From positions 372,001-436,000 of the forward strand of contig NZ_JAGHKQ010000003.1 of NCBI RefSeq assembly GCF_017742235.1: a stretch of DNA of 64,000 bases, read 5' to 3'. The translations under genes and the position numbers were made by a program. Shown here piece after piece: positions 7,860 to 17,679 of this stretch (positions are counted from its first letter, which is position 1; each line of letters starts with the position of its first letter). Source of the DNA: Bacillus sp. 165 (GTDB lineage Bacteria > Bacillota > Bacilli > Bacillales > Bacillaceae_G). The notes beneath the pieces are model-generated. The model was not told the origin of the DNA. It ran no database searches and was given only the letters and a program-made list of their open reading frames with translations.

Positions 7860-8285
7860 TTACTGTTCAGCTCGAAATGTACCATGTTCTGCAAAGTATT
7901 TAATAGATGTACTTATTTCATCGCGAACGCGTTGAAATTCTGACCATTCCTTACCTGCCGGGTCATCAAATCCTACGTGTATCTTACGTGCATTTTCTTT
8001 GCGGGGATGTACTGCTGGACAGTGTTCTGCTGCATGTCCGCACAAAGTGACAATTAAATCAGCATTGTTCAAAATTTCAGAGTCAATTACGTCAGAAGTT
8101 TGATTTGAAATGTCAACTCCCGCCTCTTTCATTGCCTTTACAGCGTTTGGATTCAGACCATGTGCTTCCAGTCCCGCACTGTACACTTCCCACTCATCTC
8201 CAAGATGTTGTTTCGCCCAGCCTTCTGCCATTTGACTGCGACAAGAGTTACCTGTACATAAAAAATAAATGATTTTCTTTTCCAT
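7860..8285 (-). CDS. arsC: Arsenate reductase, thioredoxin-coupled type
   Basis: A 141-residue low-molecular-weight phosphatase-like enzyme that reduces As(V) to As(III). The P-loop [14 protein letters not shown] gives Cys10 and Cys15. [10 protein letters not shown] gives Cys82 and Cys89, the triad used by the S. aureus and B. subtilis enzymes (Cys10-Cys82-Cys89), with electrons from thioredoxin. [20 protein letters not shown] is also a family mark. It is the last gene of arsR-aquaporin-arsC, 28 bp after the channel gene, with GGAGACATG overlapping the initiation region. Confidence 0.96.
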   Translation of the reverse strand: MEKKIIYFLCTGNSCRSQMAEGWAKQHLGDEWEVYSAGLEAHGLNPNAVKAMKEAGVDISNQTSDVIDSEILNNADLIVTLCGHAAEHCPAVHPRKENARKIHVGFDDPAGKEWSEFQRVRDEISTSIKYFAEHGTFRAEQ

Positions 8286-8313
8286 TTGTCATGTCTCCTT
8301 TTAATATGTTGAT

Positions 8314-8952
8314 TTACTCGTGCATAAATTTATACACAACTGTTGCCGTAATGGCTCCCACTATTGTCGCAACAATATAGATCCAAAGATGCTCTAAGTG
8401 ACCTGAGATAAGCGCCGGGCCAATAGAGCGTGCAGGGTTCATCGATGCACCGCTTATCGGTCCCCCAAACATTGCTTCCAGCCCAACTGTAGCACCAATC
8501 GCCAGTCCGGCAAATGACTTGACTGCTTTACCATGAACAGCCGACCCTAAAATAATCAGCATTAGAAAAAAGGTAAGAATAAATTCCAAACCAAATGATT
8601 GAAGCTCTGTTCCTCTTGGTAGAGTCGCACCTAACGTCCCAACATTTCCAAATAACATAAGCATCGTCATGCTTGCCAATACTGCACCTGCTATTTGTAC
8701 AATTACATATCCAATCGCATCCCGCTTGTTCGTATCACCAAGAAGGAAAAACCCAATTGTCACAGCCGGGTTAAAATGTGCACCTGAGATATGTCCAAAC
8801 GTATAGATAAGGGCTGTCACGACAAGTCCAAAAGTTAGCGCAATGCCAATATGCGTTAAGCTCTTTGTGATTTGATTGATTACAACGGCTCCTGTTCCAG
8901 CAAACACTAAAAAATATGTCCCTAAAAATTCTGCCGTTAGTTTCTTTCTCAT
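8314..8952 (-). CDS. MIP family channel (aquaporin/aquaglyceroporin) of the arsenic operon
   Basis: A 212-residue, six-helix channel. Both NPA loops are present: SGAHFNPAVT (Asn61) and SGASMNPARS (Asn172), with the selectivity arginine Arg175. Aligned by eye to E. coli AqpZ, Phe43 is kept (Phe41), but the water-selective His174 is Ala160 and Thr183 is Ala169, giving a wider pore of the glycerol-facilitator kind. In this position an arsenite efflux pump (ArsB or Acr3) is expected. A channel replacing the pump is known from Sinorhizobium meliloti AqpS, where it lets As(OH)3 leave down its gradient. The inference here is the same role; no arsenite pump gene is in the window. Confidence 0.85.
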   Translation of the reverse strand: MRKKLTAEFLGTYFLVFAGTGAVVINQITKSLTHIGIALTFGLVVTALIYTFGHISGAHFNPAVTIGFFLLGDTNKRDAIGYVIVQIAGAVLASMTMLMLFGNVGTLGATLPRGTELQSFGLEFILTFFLMLIILGSAVHGKAVKSFAGLAIGATVGLEAMFGGPISGASMNPARSIGPALISGHLEHLWIYIVATIVGAITATVVYKFMHE

Positions 8953-8977
8953 ATTATAAACCCCTTTACTGTACTAC

Positions 8978-9325
8978 CTATTCATCACAACATGTATTTA
9001 AGGAGCACTTTTGAATAATCTGTATCTTTTCGTCAGGATCTGGAACATGCTTCAAAACATCCTCAATCAGATCGTATAAATTTGTTTGTGTATTAAGAGA
9101 ATAATAAATCCACTGTCCTCTTCGCTCCTCTTTGACAAGTCCTGCATCCTTTAACTTACGCAAATGCTGACTGATGGAAGGCTGACTCATGTCAAACACC
9201 TCAAGAAATTCGCATACACAACATTCGCGCTGCTTTAAAATTGAAACAATGGATAAACGGGTTTTATCTCCTAATAGCTTCAGTGCTTGCGACACACGCT
9301 CTATATCCAGCATGGTTTGCTCCAT
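8978..9325 (-). CDS. arsR: ArsR/SmtB family arsenic-responsive repressor
   Basis: A 115-residue winged-helix repressor. The helix-turn-helix region reads FDMSQPSISQHLRKLKDAGL, followed by the wing ERRGQWIYYSLN. The metal site ECCVCEF resembles the classical ELCVCDL arsenic site at helix alpha3; the C-terminal CSLNTCCDE adds more cysteines. It leads the operon, 25 bp before the channel gene. TGGAGGTG precedes the ATG. It should repress its own operon until As(III) or Sb(III) binds. Confidence 0.92.
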   Translation of the reverse strand: MEQTMLDIERVSQALKLLGDKTRLSIVSILKQRECCVCEFLEVFDMSQPSISQHLRKLKDAGLVKEERRGQWIYYSLNTQTNLYDLIEDVLKHVPDPDEKIQIIQKCSLNTCCDE

Positions 9326-9348
9326 TCCAACACCTCCATTTTATTATT

Positions 9349-9368
9349 ATATAATTATTTACTTATAT
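9349..9368 (-). promoter_or_regulatory. Candidate ArsR operator
   Basis: ATATAA and TTATAT arms separated by 8 bp lie about 25-45 bp upstream of the arsR start, within a very AT-rich promoter. The position fits autoregulation; the arms are short and low-complexity. Confidence 0.35.
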
Positions 9369-9552
9369 ATCAAATAAAACAGTTATGAAATTTTTAACAT
9401 GATCATAGAATGGTTTGCTTTTATTTGCTGATGAAACCAAAACGTCCCTCCTTTCGAATGGAACCCTGCCTCTAAATGAAAAAATACCACCTTATCTCAT
9501 TGTACAAGATGGTACCTCATCCTAATAATAATTTGTGATTAGCTAATGTATA

Positions 9553-9780
9553 TTATCTTTTTGGAAATGCCTCATTTTCATCAATTTGCTTTCCTTCGAA
9601 TGCAAAGTCCACTTTTAAGCTGGCACCTTGAAACTCGTTTCCAGCACTCTCTTTCAATTTGACTTGCAGACGAAGCTCAAATGTATCTCTTGCTTTGAAC
9701 TTGTCAGAGTCAGTTGGGCTGTTTCCCGTACCTTTCTTGGATGGAAACACTTGTCTAATAATGTCTTGTTCTAATTCCAT
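9553..9780 (-). pseudogene. C-terminal remnant of a TasA/camelysin-like protein
   Basis: The 75-residue frame contains KARDTFELRLQVKLKESAGN and EFQGASLKVDFAFEGKQ. This resembles the C-terminal end of TasA/CalY proteins (NxFQGxSxxxxxTFxAxQ), the secreted biofilm-fibre and camelysin family. There is no signal peptide, no N-terminal two thirds, and no good ribosome binding site, and a TGA lies in frame eight codons before the first ATG. It is either a relic or a short unrelated protein. The match is from memory of the family pattern. Confidence 0.4.
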
Positions 9781-9899
9781 TGCAATTTTTTCAATTCACT
9801 ATAACAGGTCCCTTTTATTGGTTATACATGCACTAAAACTCCAACTTGAAATAGCCTAAAATAGACCTTAAATATTTCGGGAGGGAGCTGTATAGATAT

Positions 9900-10172
9900 A
9901 TGGAAATGGACGACCGAACGCGAAAACAATACTCTGAATATTTATTGGAATGGTGCAATCATCTTTACTTTCATTGGGAAGGCATGAGACTGAAGTTTTC
10001 AAGACTATTTGATTTAAAAACTTTAGAGGAATGGGAAGAGCTATATTGGGAATTAAACAAAAAACTACAAACAAATGCAAGAGCAGACCTTATCGATTTT
10101 CAGATAGCTCAAAGCCTATATGAACAGTGGGAACTGTTATATGGAGAATCCCAAGCTTATCTAAGTTGCTAA
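9900..10172 (+). CDS. Small acidic protein of unknown function, 90 residues
   Basis: I do not recognise it. The composition is unusual: rich in Trp, Tyr, Leu and Glu (TLEEWEELYWELNKKLQ, LYEQWELLYGESQ), predicted to be all helical and without a signal or membrane segment. GGGAGGGAG lies about 14 nt upstream of the first ATG, and a second in-frame ATG is at 9906. Nothing on either side suggests an operon. Confidence 0.45.
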   Translation: MEMDDRTRKQYSEYLLEWCNHLYFHWEGMRLKFSRLFDLKTLEEWEELYWELNKKLQTNARADLIDFQIAQSLYEQWELLYGESQAYLSC

Positions 10173-10367
10173 AAATAACAAAAAACACTTAGGAGAAATC
10201 AGAAGTTTATCCTTTTAAAACAAACAGCAACTCTACACTGTCTATTGAAACGTATGTAAAAAAGTATTGATGAGTAACCTTCTGCTCTTGTAAATGATTT
10301 CCTATACGTACTGTATCCTTAAACGTGCTTATTGCCATTATCCATACGATCTGAGTTGCTCAAAGTC

Positions 10368-10406
10368 AAAAAGGAGAAATCATCACATGATGACTTCTCC
10401 TTTTTT
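10368..10406. terminator. Bidirectional terminator
   Basis: AAAAAGGAGAAATCATCA pairs with TGATGACTTCTCCTTTTT around a CA loop. It lies about 45 bp after the stop of the DHA2 transporter gene on the minus strand, and also downstream of the plus-strand gene at 9900. Confidence 0.8.
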
Positions 10407-10448
10407 CATTATAAATTGCTGAACTTGCTACAACAATCAACATTCAAT

Positions 10449-11963
10449 TTAATTCGCAACCGCTCTATCAGATGGTTTTTCTTCTATTATATCTTCCGCT
10501 GGCTTTGCTCGTTTAATAAAGAATGATAGGACGAGGGCAACACCGGCAATAAACACCGTTACATAAAATGCAAAGTTGATTCCTTCTAACAGTGCCTTCA
10601 TCGCAATTTGCTCCTTGATTTGAGCCAGCATTTCAGGTGTTGGCGTACCCGTTACCTTTTTCATAGCCTCTGCTGCTAAGTCTTTACCAACAGATTCTGT
10701 ACGGTTGGACATGATTGTAACCAGCAACGCAGTACCGATTGCACCGGATACTTGTTGTAACGTATTGTTCATCGCCGTACCGTGAGGATAGTAGCGCGCA
10801 GGTAATTGATTTAAACCGTTTGTAGAAACAGGCATCATTACCATCGACATCCCAAACATACGCAAAGAGTATAAAATAATTAAATGAGTATAAGTTGTAT
10901 CGAGAGCTAATTTACTGAAAAAATAACTTGTTATCATTGTAAGGGCTAATCCAATAATGGCAAGTATTCTTCCGCCAATTTTATCAAATAATTTCCCTGT
11001 GATTGGTGACATAATGGCCATTAATATTGCCCCTGGAAGCAACATTAAGCCTGCATCCAGCGGTGAAATTCCACGAATGGTTTGCACGTAAATTGGTAAT
11101 AGCATCATACCAGAAAACATCGCCATCGTAATGACCATGGAGATGACCGATGATAAAGCAAACATCGGGTAGCGATAGATTTTAAAATTCAACATTGGTT
11201 TATCAAGTTTTAATTGACGTACAATAAACGAGACTAATGAAACAGCTCCAACGATAAGAGTAATATATACTTGCGGGCTGTCCCAGCCTTTGCTTCCAGC
11301 CATACTAAATCCATACAGCAATCCGCCGAACCCTGCACTAGATAACAGAACCGAAATAACATCCAGACGCATAACCATTTTCTCTTTTTTATCTTTTAGT
11401 AAGAAAAATCCAATTACTAGTACTGTAAGAGCAATTGGCGTTACGACATGGAACAGCATTCTCCAGTCATAATGTTCCACTAACCAGCCTGATAAAGTTG
11501 GGCCGATTGCAGGTGCTCCCATCATCACTAAACCGAACACACCCATAGCTGTCCCGCGCTTTTCCACAGGAAAGCTTGTAAGCATAACATTCATTAATAC
11601 GGGCATTAATATTGCTGAACCGGAGGCCTGAATCATTCGCCCAGCCAGCAAAATAGGAAATACATGCGCAAATCCGGCAGCAATCGTACCGATATTGAAT
11701 AAAATCATGGCTCCTAAAAATAGATGTCTGACCGAATATTTTTGGATTAAATATGCTGTGATAGGAATTAAAATTCCGTTAACTAACATATATCCGGTCG
11801 ATAGCCACTGTACAGTCGAAGGATCAACCTCTAAGTCCTTCATAATTGACGGCAGCGCGATATTTAATAAAGTATTGTTCAAAAATGCAATAAACGCCCC
11901 GATCATCAAAACAGCAAGAATTCCGTACGGCGGACGATTAGGTTTGTTTATGGAATGCTCCAT
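10449..11963 (-). CDS. DHA2-type MFS drug efflux transporter (EmrB/QacA, LmrB-like)
   Basis: A 504-residue inner-membrane proton antiporter with about 14 hydrophobic segments, the DHA2 length. Family marks are LNIALPSIMKDLEVDPSTVQ with WLSTGYMLV in the first helices, the motif A-like loop around KYSVRHLFLGAMILF, GRMIQASGSAILMPV, and motif C in FGLVMMGAPAIGPTLSGWL. The C-terminus is long and charged. Its start is preceded by GGGGGAG. It is divergently arranged with a TetR regulator across a shared operator, the same logic as lmrA/lmrB and other efflux pairs. Substrate is unknown. Confidence 0.92.
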   Translation of the reverse strand: MEHSINKPNRPPYGILAVLMIGAFIAFLNNTLLNIALPSIMKDLEVDPSTVQWLSTGYMLVNGILIPITAYLIQKYSVRHLFLGAMILFNIGTIAAGFAHVFPILLAGRMIQASGSAILMPVLMNVMLTSFPVEKRGTAMGVFGLVMMGAPAIGPTLSGWLVEHYDWRMLFHVVTPIALTVLVIGFFLLKDKKEKMVMRLDVISVLLSSAGFGGLLYGFSMAGSKGWDSPQVYITLIVGAVSLVSFIVRQLKLDKPMLNFKIYRYPMFALSSVISMVITMAMFSGMMLLPIYVQTIRGISPLDAGLMLLPGAILMAIMSPITGKLFDKIGGRILAIIGLALTMITSYFFSKLALDTTYTHLIILYSLRMFGMSMVMMPVSTNGLNQLPARYYPHGTAMNNTLQQVSGAIGTALLVTIMSNRTESVGKDLAAEAMKKVTGTPTPEMLAQIKEQIAMKALLEGINFAFYVTVFIAGVALVLSFFIKRAKPAEDIIEEKPSDRAVAN

Positions 11964-12073
11964 GATTTCTCCCCCTGTATACTATAAGTTCACTTTTTAT
12001 ACTAACGTTCTATATCATATACCACCAGTTCAAATATTACAATTAGAAAGTTGTCCATTTTATTTGCCAAGTT

Positions 12074-12113
12074 TGTACAAATCATAAAAATAATGTACTA
12101 TGATTTGTATACA
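12074..12113. promoter_or_regulatory. Inverted repeat, likely TetR operator shared by the efflux pair
   Basis: TGTACAAATCATA (12074-12086) and TATGATTTGTATACA (12099-12113) form arms matching over CAAATCATA with a 12-bp spacer. It lies just upstream of the TetR gene start (12136) and about 110 bp upstream of the transporter start. Position and symmetry suit autoregulation by the TetR protein. Confidence 0.6.
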
Positions 12114-12135
12114 GGACTTAATAAAGGTGATTATT

Positions 12136-13035
12136 ATGAACGACAGGAAACTGCATGTCATCAAAACGGCGCATCAATTATTTATTGAAAAAGGCTTTCA
12201 AGCTACATCTATTCAAGATATATTGGACCAAAGTGGAATTTCTAAAGGAACGTTTTATAATTATTTTTCATCTAAAAATGAGCTGTTAATCGCTCTTTTA
12301 AAAATGCTGTATACAAAGCTTGAGCAAGACCGCAATGTATTGCTCCTTGATCAAGATCCTTCTAATATCGAAATCTTCATCAAACAAATGGAAATGCAAA
12401 TGAAAATGAATAAAACAAATAAAATCATCTCTCTTTTAGAAGAATCTACTGTTTTGAATGACCCTGATTTGAAACAATATATAAGATATGGCAGCTTCAA
12501 GATGCTTCGCTGGTTATACAATCGGTTCATAGATATTTTCGGTGAAGATAAGAAGCCGTTTTTATTAGATTGTGCTATTATGTTTTTAGGAATTTTACAA
12601 CATAATCTCAATTATTACAGTATGGTACACGAATCCAATACTAGCATTCATACAGTTGTTCGATATAGTGTAGAACGTGTAGTGAGAATGGTGGCTGAAG
12701 TAGCAGAGACTCGCGAGCAATTAATCCCGCCTGAGCTTTTAGATACTTGGTTGCCAGACTGCCAAAAAGTCAATCAAACTTTTGAACAAAAGCTCCGGCA
12801 CACTATATTTACGTTAAAGGAAGCTTCAGACTATAGTGAAGAACCTTTAAAGTATATCGAATTGTTGGACTTTGTTCAGCATGAATTATTGCATTCGAAA
12901 AGTCCTCGGAAATTTCTGGTCGAAAGTGCCCTTTTATCCTTAAAAACAGGGAAAGTCTTGCTTGAAAAAAAAGAGCTTGAGACACTTGATCTAATGGTGG
13001 CAGCTTATTTTACTCCCAAAAAGGAAACGGAATAA
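12136..13035 (+). CDS. TetR/AcrR family regulator
   Basis: Starting at MNDRKLHVIKTAHQLFIEKG gives 299 residues; AAAGGTG precedes this ATG, and the in-frame codons upstream are inside the operator. Residues 8-52 are a standard TetR helix-turn-helix (ATSIQDILDQSGISKGTFYN followed by YFSSKNELL). The C-terminal ligand domain is about 100 residues longer than in a typical 190-residue TetR, with an extra helical segment after residue about 190. It probably represses the divergent DHA2 transporter and itself. Confidence 0.88.
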   Translation: MNDRKLHVIKTAHQLFIEKGFQATSIQDILDQSGISKGTFYNYFSSKNELLIALLKMLYTKLEQDRNVLLLDQDPSNIEIFIKQMEMQMKMNKTNKIISLLEESTVLNDPDLKQYIRYGSFKMLRWLYNRFIDIFGEDKKPFLLDCAIMFLGILQHNLNYYSMVHESNTSIHTVVRYSVERVVRMVAEVAETREQLIPPELLDTWLPDCQKVNQTFEQKLRHTIFTLKEASDYSEEPLKYIELLDFVQHELLHSKSPRKFLVESALLSLKTGKVLLEKKELETLDLMVAAYFTPKKETE

Positions 13036-13069
13036 TATTTCTTAGGTCTGTACTCCAAAATGGTACACA

Positions 13070-13103
13070 AAAACGCTTGGATTTGAATCCAAGCGTTTTT
13101 TCA
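13070..13103. terminator. Terminator after the TetR gene
   Basis: AAACGCTTGGATT and AATCCAAGCGTTT form a 13-bp stem with T-run on the plus strand. It also lies downstream of the convergent kinase gene. Confidence 0.85.
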
Positions 13104-13130
13104 TATATTCATACCCTTTTGTATTAGACT

Positions 13131-14117
13131 TTATAGGGATGTTTCAATCTTTATACCCAGTTCCCTTTCATCTTCTTTGAGGTGGTCAACGAAAGAACGG
13201 AAGAAATGTTCATTAATCATGCCAGTTCCCCATACATCTTCATTAGACAAGTAAATGCCAGCAAGCCATATTCTTCTCGCAGCTACGAACCAAGGAATCG
13301 ATTGAATTTGAGTTTCTGTAATAGGTCTAAGAGTACGATAACCGTTCAAGAATGCTATCCAGTTTTCAGTTTCTGTATCTTTATAGTTGGTTTTAAGATT
13401 CCATAGATACACCGCCAAGTCATACGCCCGATAGCCTGGTCCGCAGCAGTCGAAATCAAAAACCGTCAATGTGCTGCCGCTCCAATGAGCGTTCCAATCA
13501 TGACAGTCACCGTGACAAAGCCCAAAGTCCATCTCTTCAATAAGGACACGTTCACGAATTGTCCGAGCCCAAGACTGCACGTATGCGATATCGCCACCGT
13601 ACTCGATCATTGACAGAGTGACAACTCTGAGAGGCTCGTCTATCAAATGCCTAAAGTCTAGGTGGAATCGGTCTTGTGAATCGTTGAAGCCATCGGTTAC
13701 ATTATGTATTTGGGCTACCGTCTTTCCGTATTCGTAACTGACATTCGCATCAAGACGAGGTCTTGCCCCTTCTGCATATGTAAACAGAGTTACGCAGCGT
13801 ATACCTTCTGGAGCATTGATTTCGCTGCTCATTTGACCGCTGATGTTTTTAATTGGTACTGAAACAGATACACCATGTTTAGAGAGAAAATCCAGCACAC
13901 CAAGTTCGTACTCCACCTCAGCTCGACTTCGCCACGGTGTGCGGTACACACGAAGAATATATTTACTGTCCTCAGTAACAACAACATACGTATCATTTAA
14001 CCCTCTATGCAGAATTTTACATTGAATGACCCATCCAACATCGAAATTTTCATTTACGAAATCACGCAGAGCATCGCTGGACAACATGCTATACATAACT
14101 GGAAAAACGGTGCTCAT
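13131..14117 (-). CDS. Phosphotransferase of the APH / SrkA-like kinase family
   Basis: A 328-residue protein. The kinase-fold catalytic loop is HGDCHDWNAHW and the metal site is VFDFDCCGPGYRAYDLA (DFD instead of the commoner DFE/DWE). The N-lobe has LHRGLNDTYVV and YILRVYR, with the nucleotide-lysine position replaced by Arg. It is similar in arrangement to SrkA (YihE) and homoserine or choline kinase-like APH members rather than true aminoglycoside enzymes. The base composition looks somewhat richer in GC than its neighbours. GGGGGAG precedes the ATG. It is a single-gene unit; the substrate is unknown. Confidence 0.8.
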   Translation of the reverse strand: MSTVFPVMYSMLSSDALRDFVNENFDVGWVIQCKILHRGLNDTYVVVTEDSKYILRVYRTPWRSRAEVEYELGVLDFLSKHGVSVSVPIKNISGQMSSEINAPEGIRCVTLFTYAEGARPRLDANVSYEYGKTVAQIHNVTDGFNDSQDRFHLDFRHLIDEPLRVVTLSMIEYGGDIAYVQSWARTIRERVLIEEMDFGLCHGDCHDWNAHWSGSTLTVFDFDCCGPGYRAYDLAVYLWNLKTNYKDTETENWIAFLNGYRTLRPITETQIQSIPWFVAARRIWLAGIYLSNEDVWGTGMINEHFFRSFVDHLKEDERELGIKIETSL

Positions 14118-14246
14118 AGAACTCCCCCATCTGTATGTGCCTTAGTGAACTTAACTGCTTCGAGTTTTAGAATAACCCTTCACAAATTTTATATGTAGTT
14201 TAACATAAAATTACAATTTACGTTCGAATAGAATGCTTTCACAATA

Positions 14247-14281
14247 CAAAAGCTCGAATCTGATACAGGATTCGAGCTTTT
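14247..14281 (-). terminator. Terminator of ldh
   Basis: AAAAGCTCGAATC and GATTCGAGCTTTT form a 13-bp stem with an 8-nt loop immediately after the ldh stop. Confidence 0.85.
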
Positions 14282-14289
14282 GTCATTCA

Positions 14290-15515
<1,226 letters not shown>

Positions 15516-15577
15516 ATTCTTTATTCCTGCAAACTCCTCCCCTAGTTAGTACAAGGATATGTTTTAATTGATACCTA

Positions 15578-15633
15578 TAGGTTTTATCAAAGATAAAACC
15601 ATTATACAACCTTAATTGTGATATTATTCACAA
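15578..15633 (-). promoter_or_regulatory. Rex-type operator and promoter for the ldh transcript
   Basis: TTGTGATATTATTCACAA (15616-15633) matches the Rex consensus TTGTGAANNNNTTCACAA in all but one defined position. On the minus strand TATAAT (15601-15606) follows 9 bp after it, and the presumed start of the transcript folds as GGTTTTATC-TTT-GATAAAACC (15578-15598). Rex would sit over the promoter and block ldh when NADH is low. Confidence 0.7.
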
Positions 15634-16494
15634 TATAATTGACTTATTTGTAAATCATTGTACAAAACGAAAAATACTATCTATTTGCCTGCAGGATAAC
15701 TGCTGCATGTAAAATATATATATAAAATTTGTACACACTAAAAATAGCTGGAACGCGGCCAGCTATTTTTTAAATAAGTTATATTCGTATCTACTGTTGC
15801 TTCTGATTAGGTTCAATTCGTCATACATAAAGCAATATAAGGAAAAAGTAATTCAGTAGTAATTGCGGAAACTGTCAACAATGCTTCATAATCTTCAAGA
15901 AACGAATATCCCCACATCCCTCTATTTCGTTCGTATCATTACGTAAATATTATCTTATCCTAAATATATTATGAATTTGCCTAAATCTTCATGAAATATT
16001 TTGCAGTCAAAGTCCTGATTAGGTTTAATTCACATATTTCACCATTTAGTTTACTTTGAGAGCGCAACCTTATATTTTTAAACGTTGAAAACTATTTCGT
16101 TAAAAATGATCTTATAGCTTCATGAGATGGATTAATTGAAAAAATAATTGTTTTTCATTTTTCGAACCACAAATTATTCGCCAAGAGGTAATGAACATCA
16201 CGATACTATTCTCTCTTAGTATGCTCATGTTAAAAATCCTACGCTTTACAAAAGGTGCCTCTTCTCTTTCTTTATAAACATACACAGCTATTGCCGGATC
16301 AAGATTACATGGAGAAAACAGCAGTCTATTCCCATAAAAACGATTATCATTTATTTCTAGCCTTCGTAATAGTATAGTGGTAGCCACTCTGTTCAGTAGG
16401 TTAAAAGATTGTTTTCTCGTATATTGAACACTTGATCCTCTGATGGTTAAACCCCCTTAAAAGAAGAACATTCTTGTTAGCAGGAGGGAGAAGG
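15634..16494. other. 860-bp region without a supported gene
   Basis: It holds a terminator-like hairpin (15740-15773, AAAATAGCTGG/CCAGCTATTTT) and an open minus-strand frame of 91 codons (16112-16387) that has no ribosome binding site and no recognised family. CTGATTAGGTT(C/T)AATTC occurs twice (15806 and 16014). The right end holds the promoter of the DUF2515 gene. It may be another patch of gene decay. Confidence 0.4.
15740..15773. terminator. Orphan bidirectional terminator hairpin
   Basis: AAAATAGCTGG and CCAGCTATTTTTT pair around a 7-nt loop. No intact gene ends here on either strand, so it may belong to a lost gene. Confidence 0.5.
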
Positions 16495-17679
16495 ATGCGC
16501 CCCAGCAATCATAATAGAAAATGGAGCGGATTTTCCAAGTCTATTCCCTTTCCTCTTTTACATGTAAAAGAGGAGTTAAAGAAAAAAAGTAAACATACAC
16601 ATCCTTCCTTTAAAACGTGGGTGTTACCAGAAGAAGAGACAAGGCTGGTTCATGAAATAAAAGAACGAACAGCACTCCACAACAAAAATAATGTAACAAG
16701 AACGCATGCTTATTTTCAGTTTTACCTCCGCTACTCTGAAATACGCTGGGCGCTGCTTGGCCATATGGTTTCACGTAATGGCGGATGGAATATGACAGAT
16801 TTAAAAGGAGACCTGTATACACGACTATTATCAGAACAAGATCAGCTAATTTTCTTTTCTTTTTTGGAACGTGGAAACTGGTTGATTTTTCAAGATGTGT
16901 ACCCGCAATTTTTGTTGTATGAACAAAGTGTAAAAAGAGCAAAAAACCTGTTTCATCTTTTACCTTTTTTCAATGTATCCACATTTATGGAAACGATGTG
17001 GAATCATTTTTGGCGCACAGGTAACTACGATACATTGGCTATTGCGACTATTATAAATGAGCAAAGCTATTTAGAAAAAAGAGTGATTCAAAACAACCAA
17101 GTTAATAAGAACATATTAAATAGTCTTGGATTCAAGCTGTATGATTTTTTTCGCTTTAACCATATTCTTTTTCCATTTTATAAGGATGAGAAAAATATCT
17201 CGTTAGTCGGTGATACGATGAAGCATTTCACTTCTCTTCATGAGCGGATTTTACTGGGCAAGCGTCTATACTCACTCCTGTTTCGCTGTGAGAACATTTT
17301 ATCAGGAGTAATAAATTGGGCTCGTGATCATCCACATACTGGTTCACGAAAAGATTACTGGCCGCATTTGTTTTCTGATGTAAACGAAGCATTTTCCCGT
17401 GCATTTTACAAACGTCGGACAAAACAAGGGCAATTAAGAAAAGGTGCGAATCGTTTATATAGTCCTCAATTAAATTATGTCTGGAGAGATATTCACCATG
17501 AAGAGGCCGAAAATGGAGACTGGTTTGAAGACTGGCGCATCATGAACTACTTAATGAATGAAGAAGAACATACAGATGGGGAGATTTATGATGAATACTG
17601 CACAGCGATTGAAAAAATCGAACTTGCTATTTTGGCAAAAAACAATATCCTCCTTCGAGAAGAAACAGAAGACGAATAA
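16495..17679 (+). CDS. DUF2515 protein (YppC-like)
   Basis: Starting at MRPSNHNRKWSGFSKS gives 394 residues; AGGAGGGAGAAGG directly precedes this ATG. The protein is soluble, helical and rich in aromatic residues, with family stretches such as NNVTRTHAYFQFYLRYSEIR, WALLGHMVSRNGGWNMTDLK and LFSDVNEAFSRAFYKRR. It belongs to DUF2515, a Bacillus family represented by YppC; no function is established. The last 92 bases overlap the next gene, which starts inside it in another frame, suggesting translational coupling. Confidence 0.82.
   Translation: MRPSNHNRKWSGFSKSIPFPLLHVKEELKKKSKHTHPSFKTWVLPEEETRLVHEIKERTALHNKNNVTRTHAYFQFYLRYSEIRWALLGHMVSRNGGWNMTDLKGDLYTRLLSEQDQLIFFSFLERGNWLIFQDVYPQFLLYEQSVKRAKNLFHLLPFFNVSTFMETMWNHFWRTGNYDTLAIATIINEQSYLEKRVIQNNQVNKNILNSLGFKLYDFFRFNHILFPFYKDEKNISLVGDTMKHFTSLHERILLGKRLYSLLFRCENILSGVINWARDHPHTGSRKDYWPHLFSDVNEAFSRAFYKRRTKQGQLRKGANRLYSPQLNYVWRDIHHEEAENGDWFEDWRIMNYLMNEEEHTDGEIYDEYCTAIEKIELAILAKNNILLREETEDE

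Noticed and set aside
13131..14117. Aminoglycoside resistance gene
   Set aside because: The fold is APH-like, but the metal motif DFD and overall order fit broad housekeeping kinases; no evidence for resistance.
15774..16494. 91-codon minus-strand frame at 16112-16387 as a gene
   Set aside because: No ribosome binding site at its GTG start, no recognised family, and it sits in a decaying region; kept only as a note.
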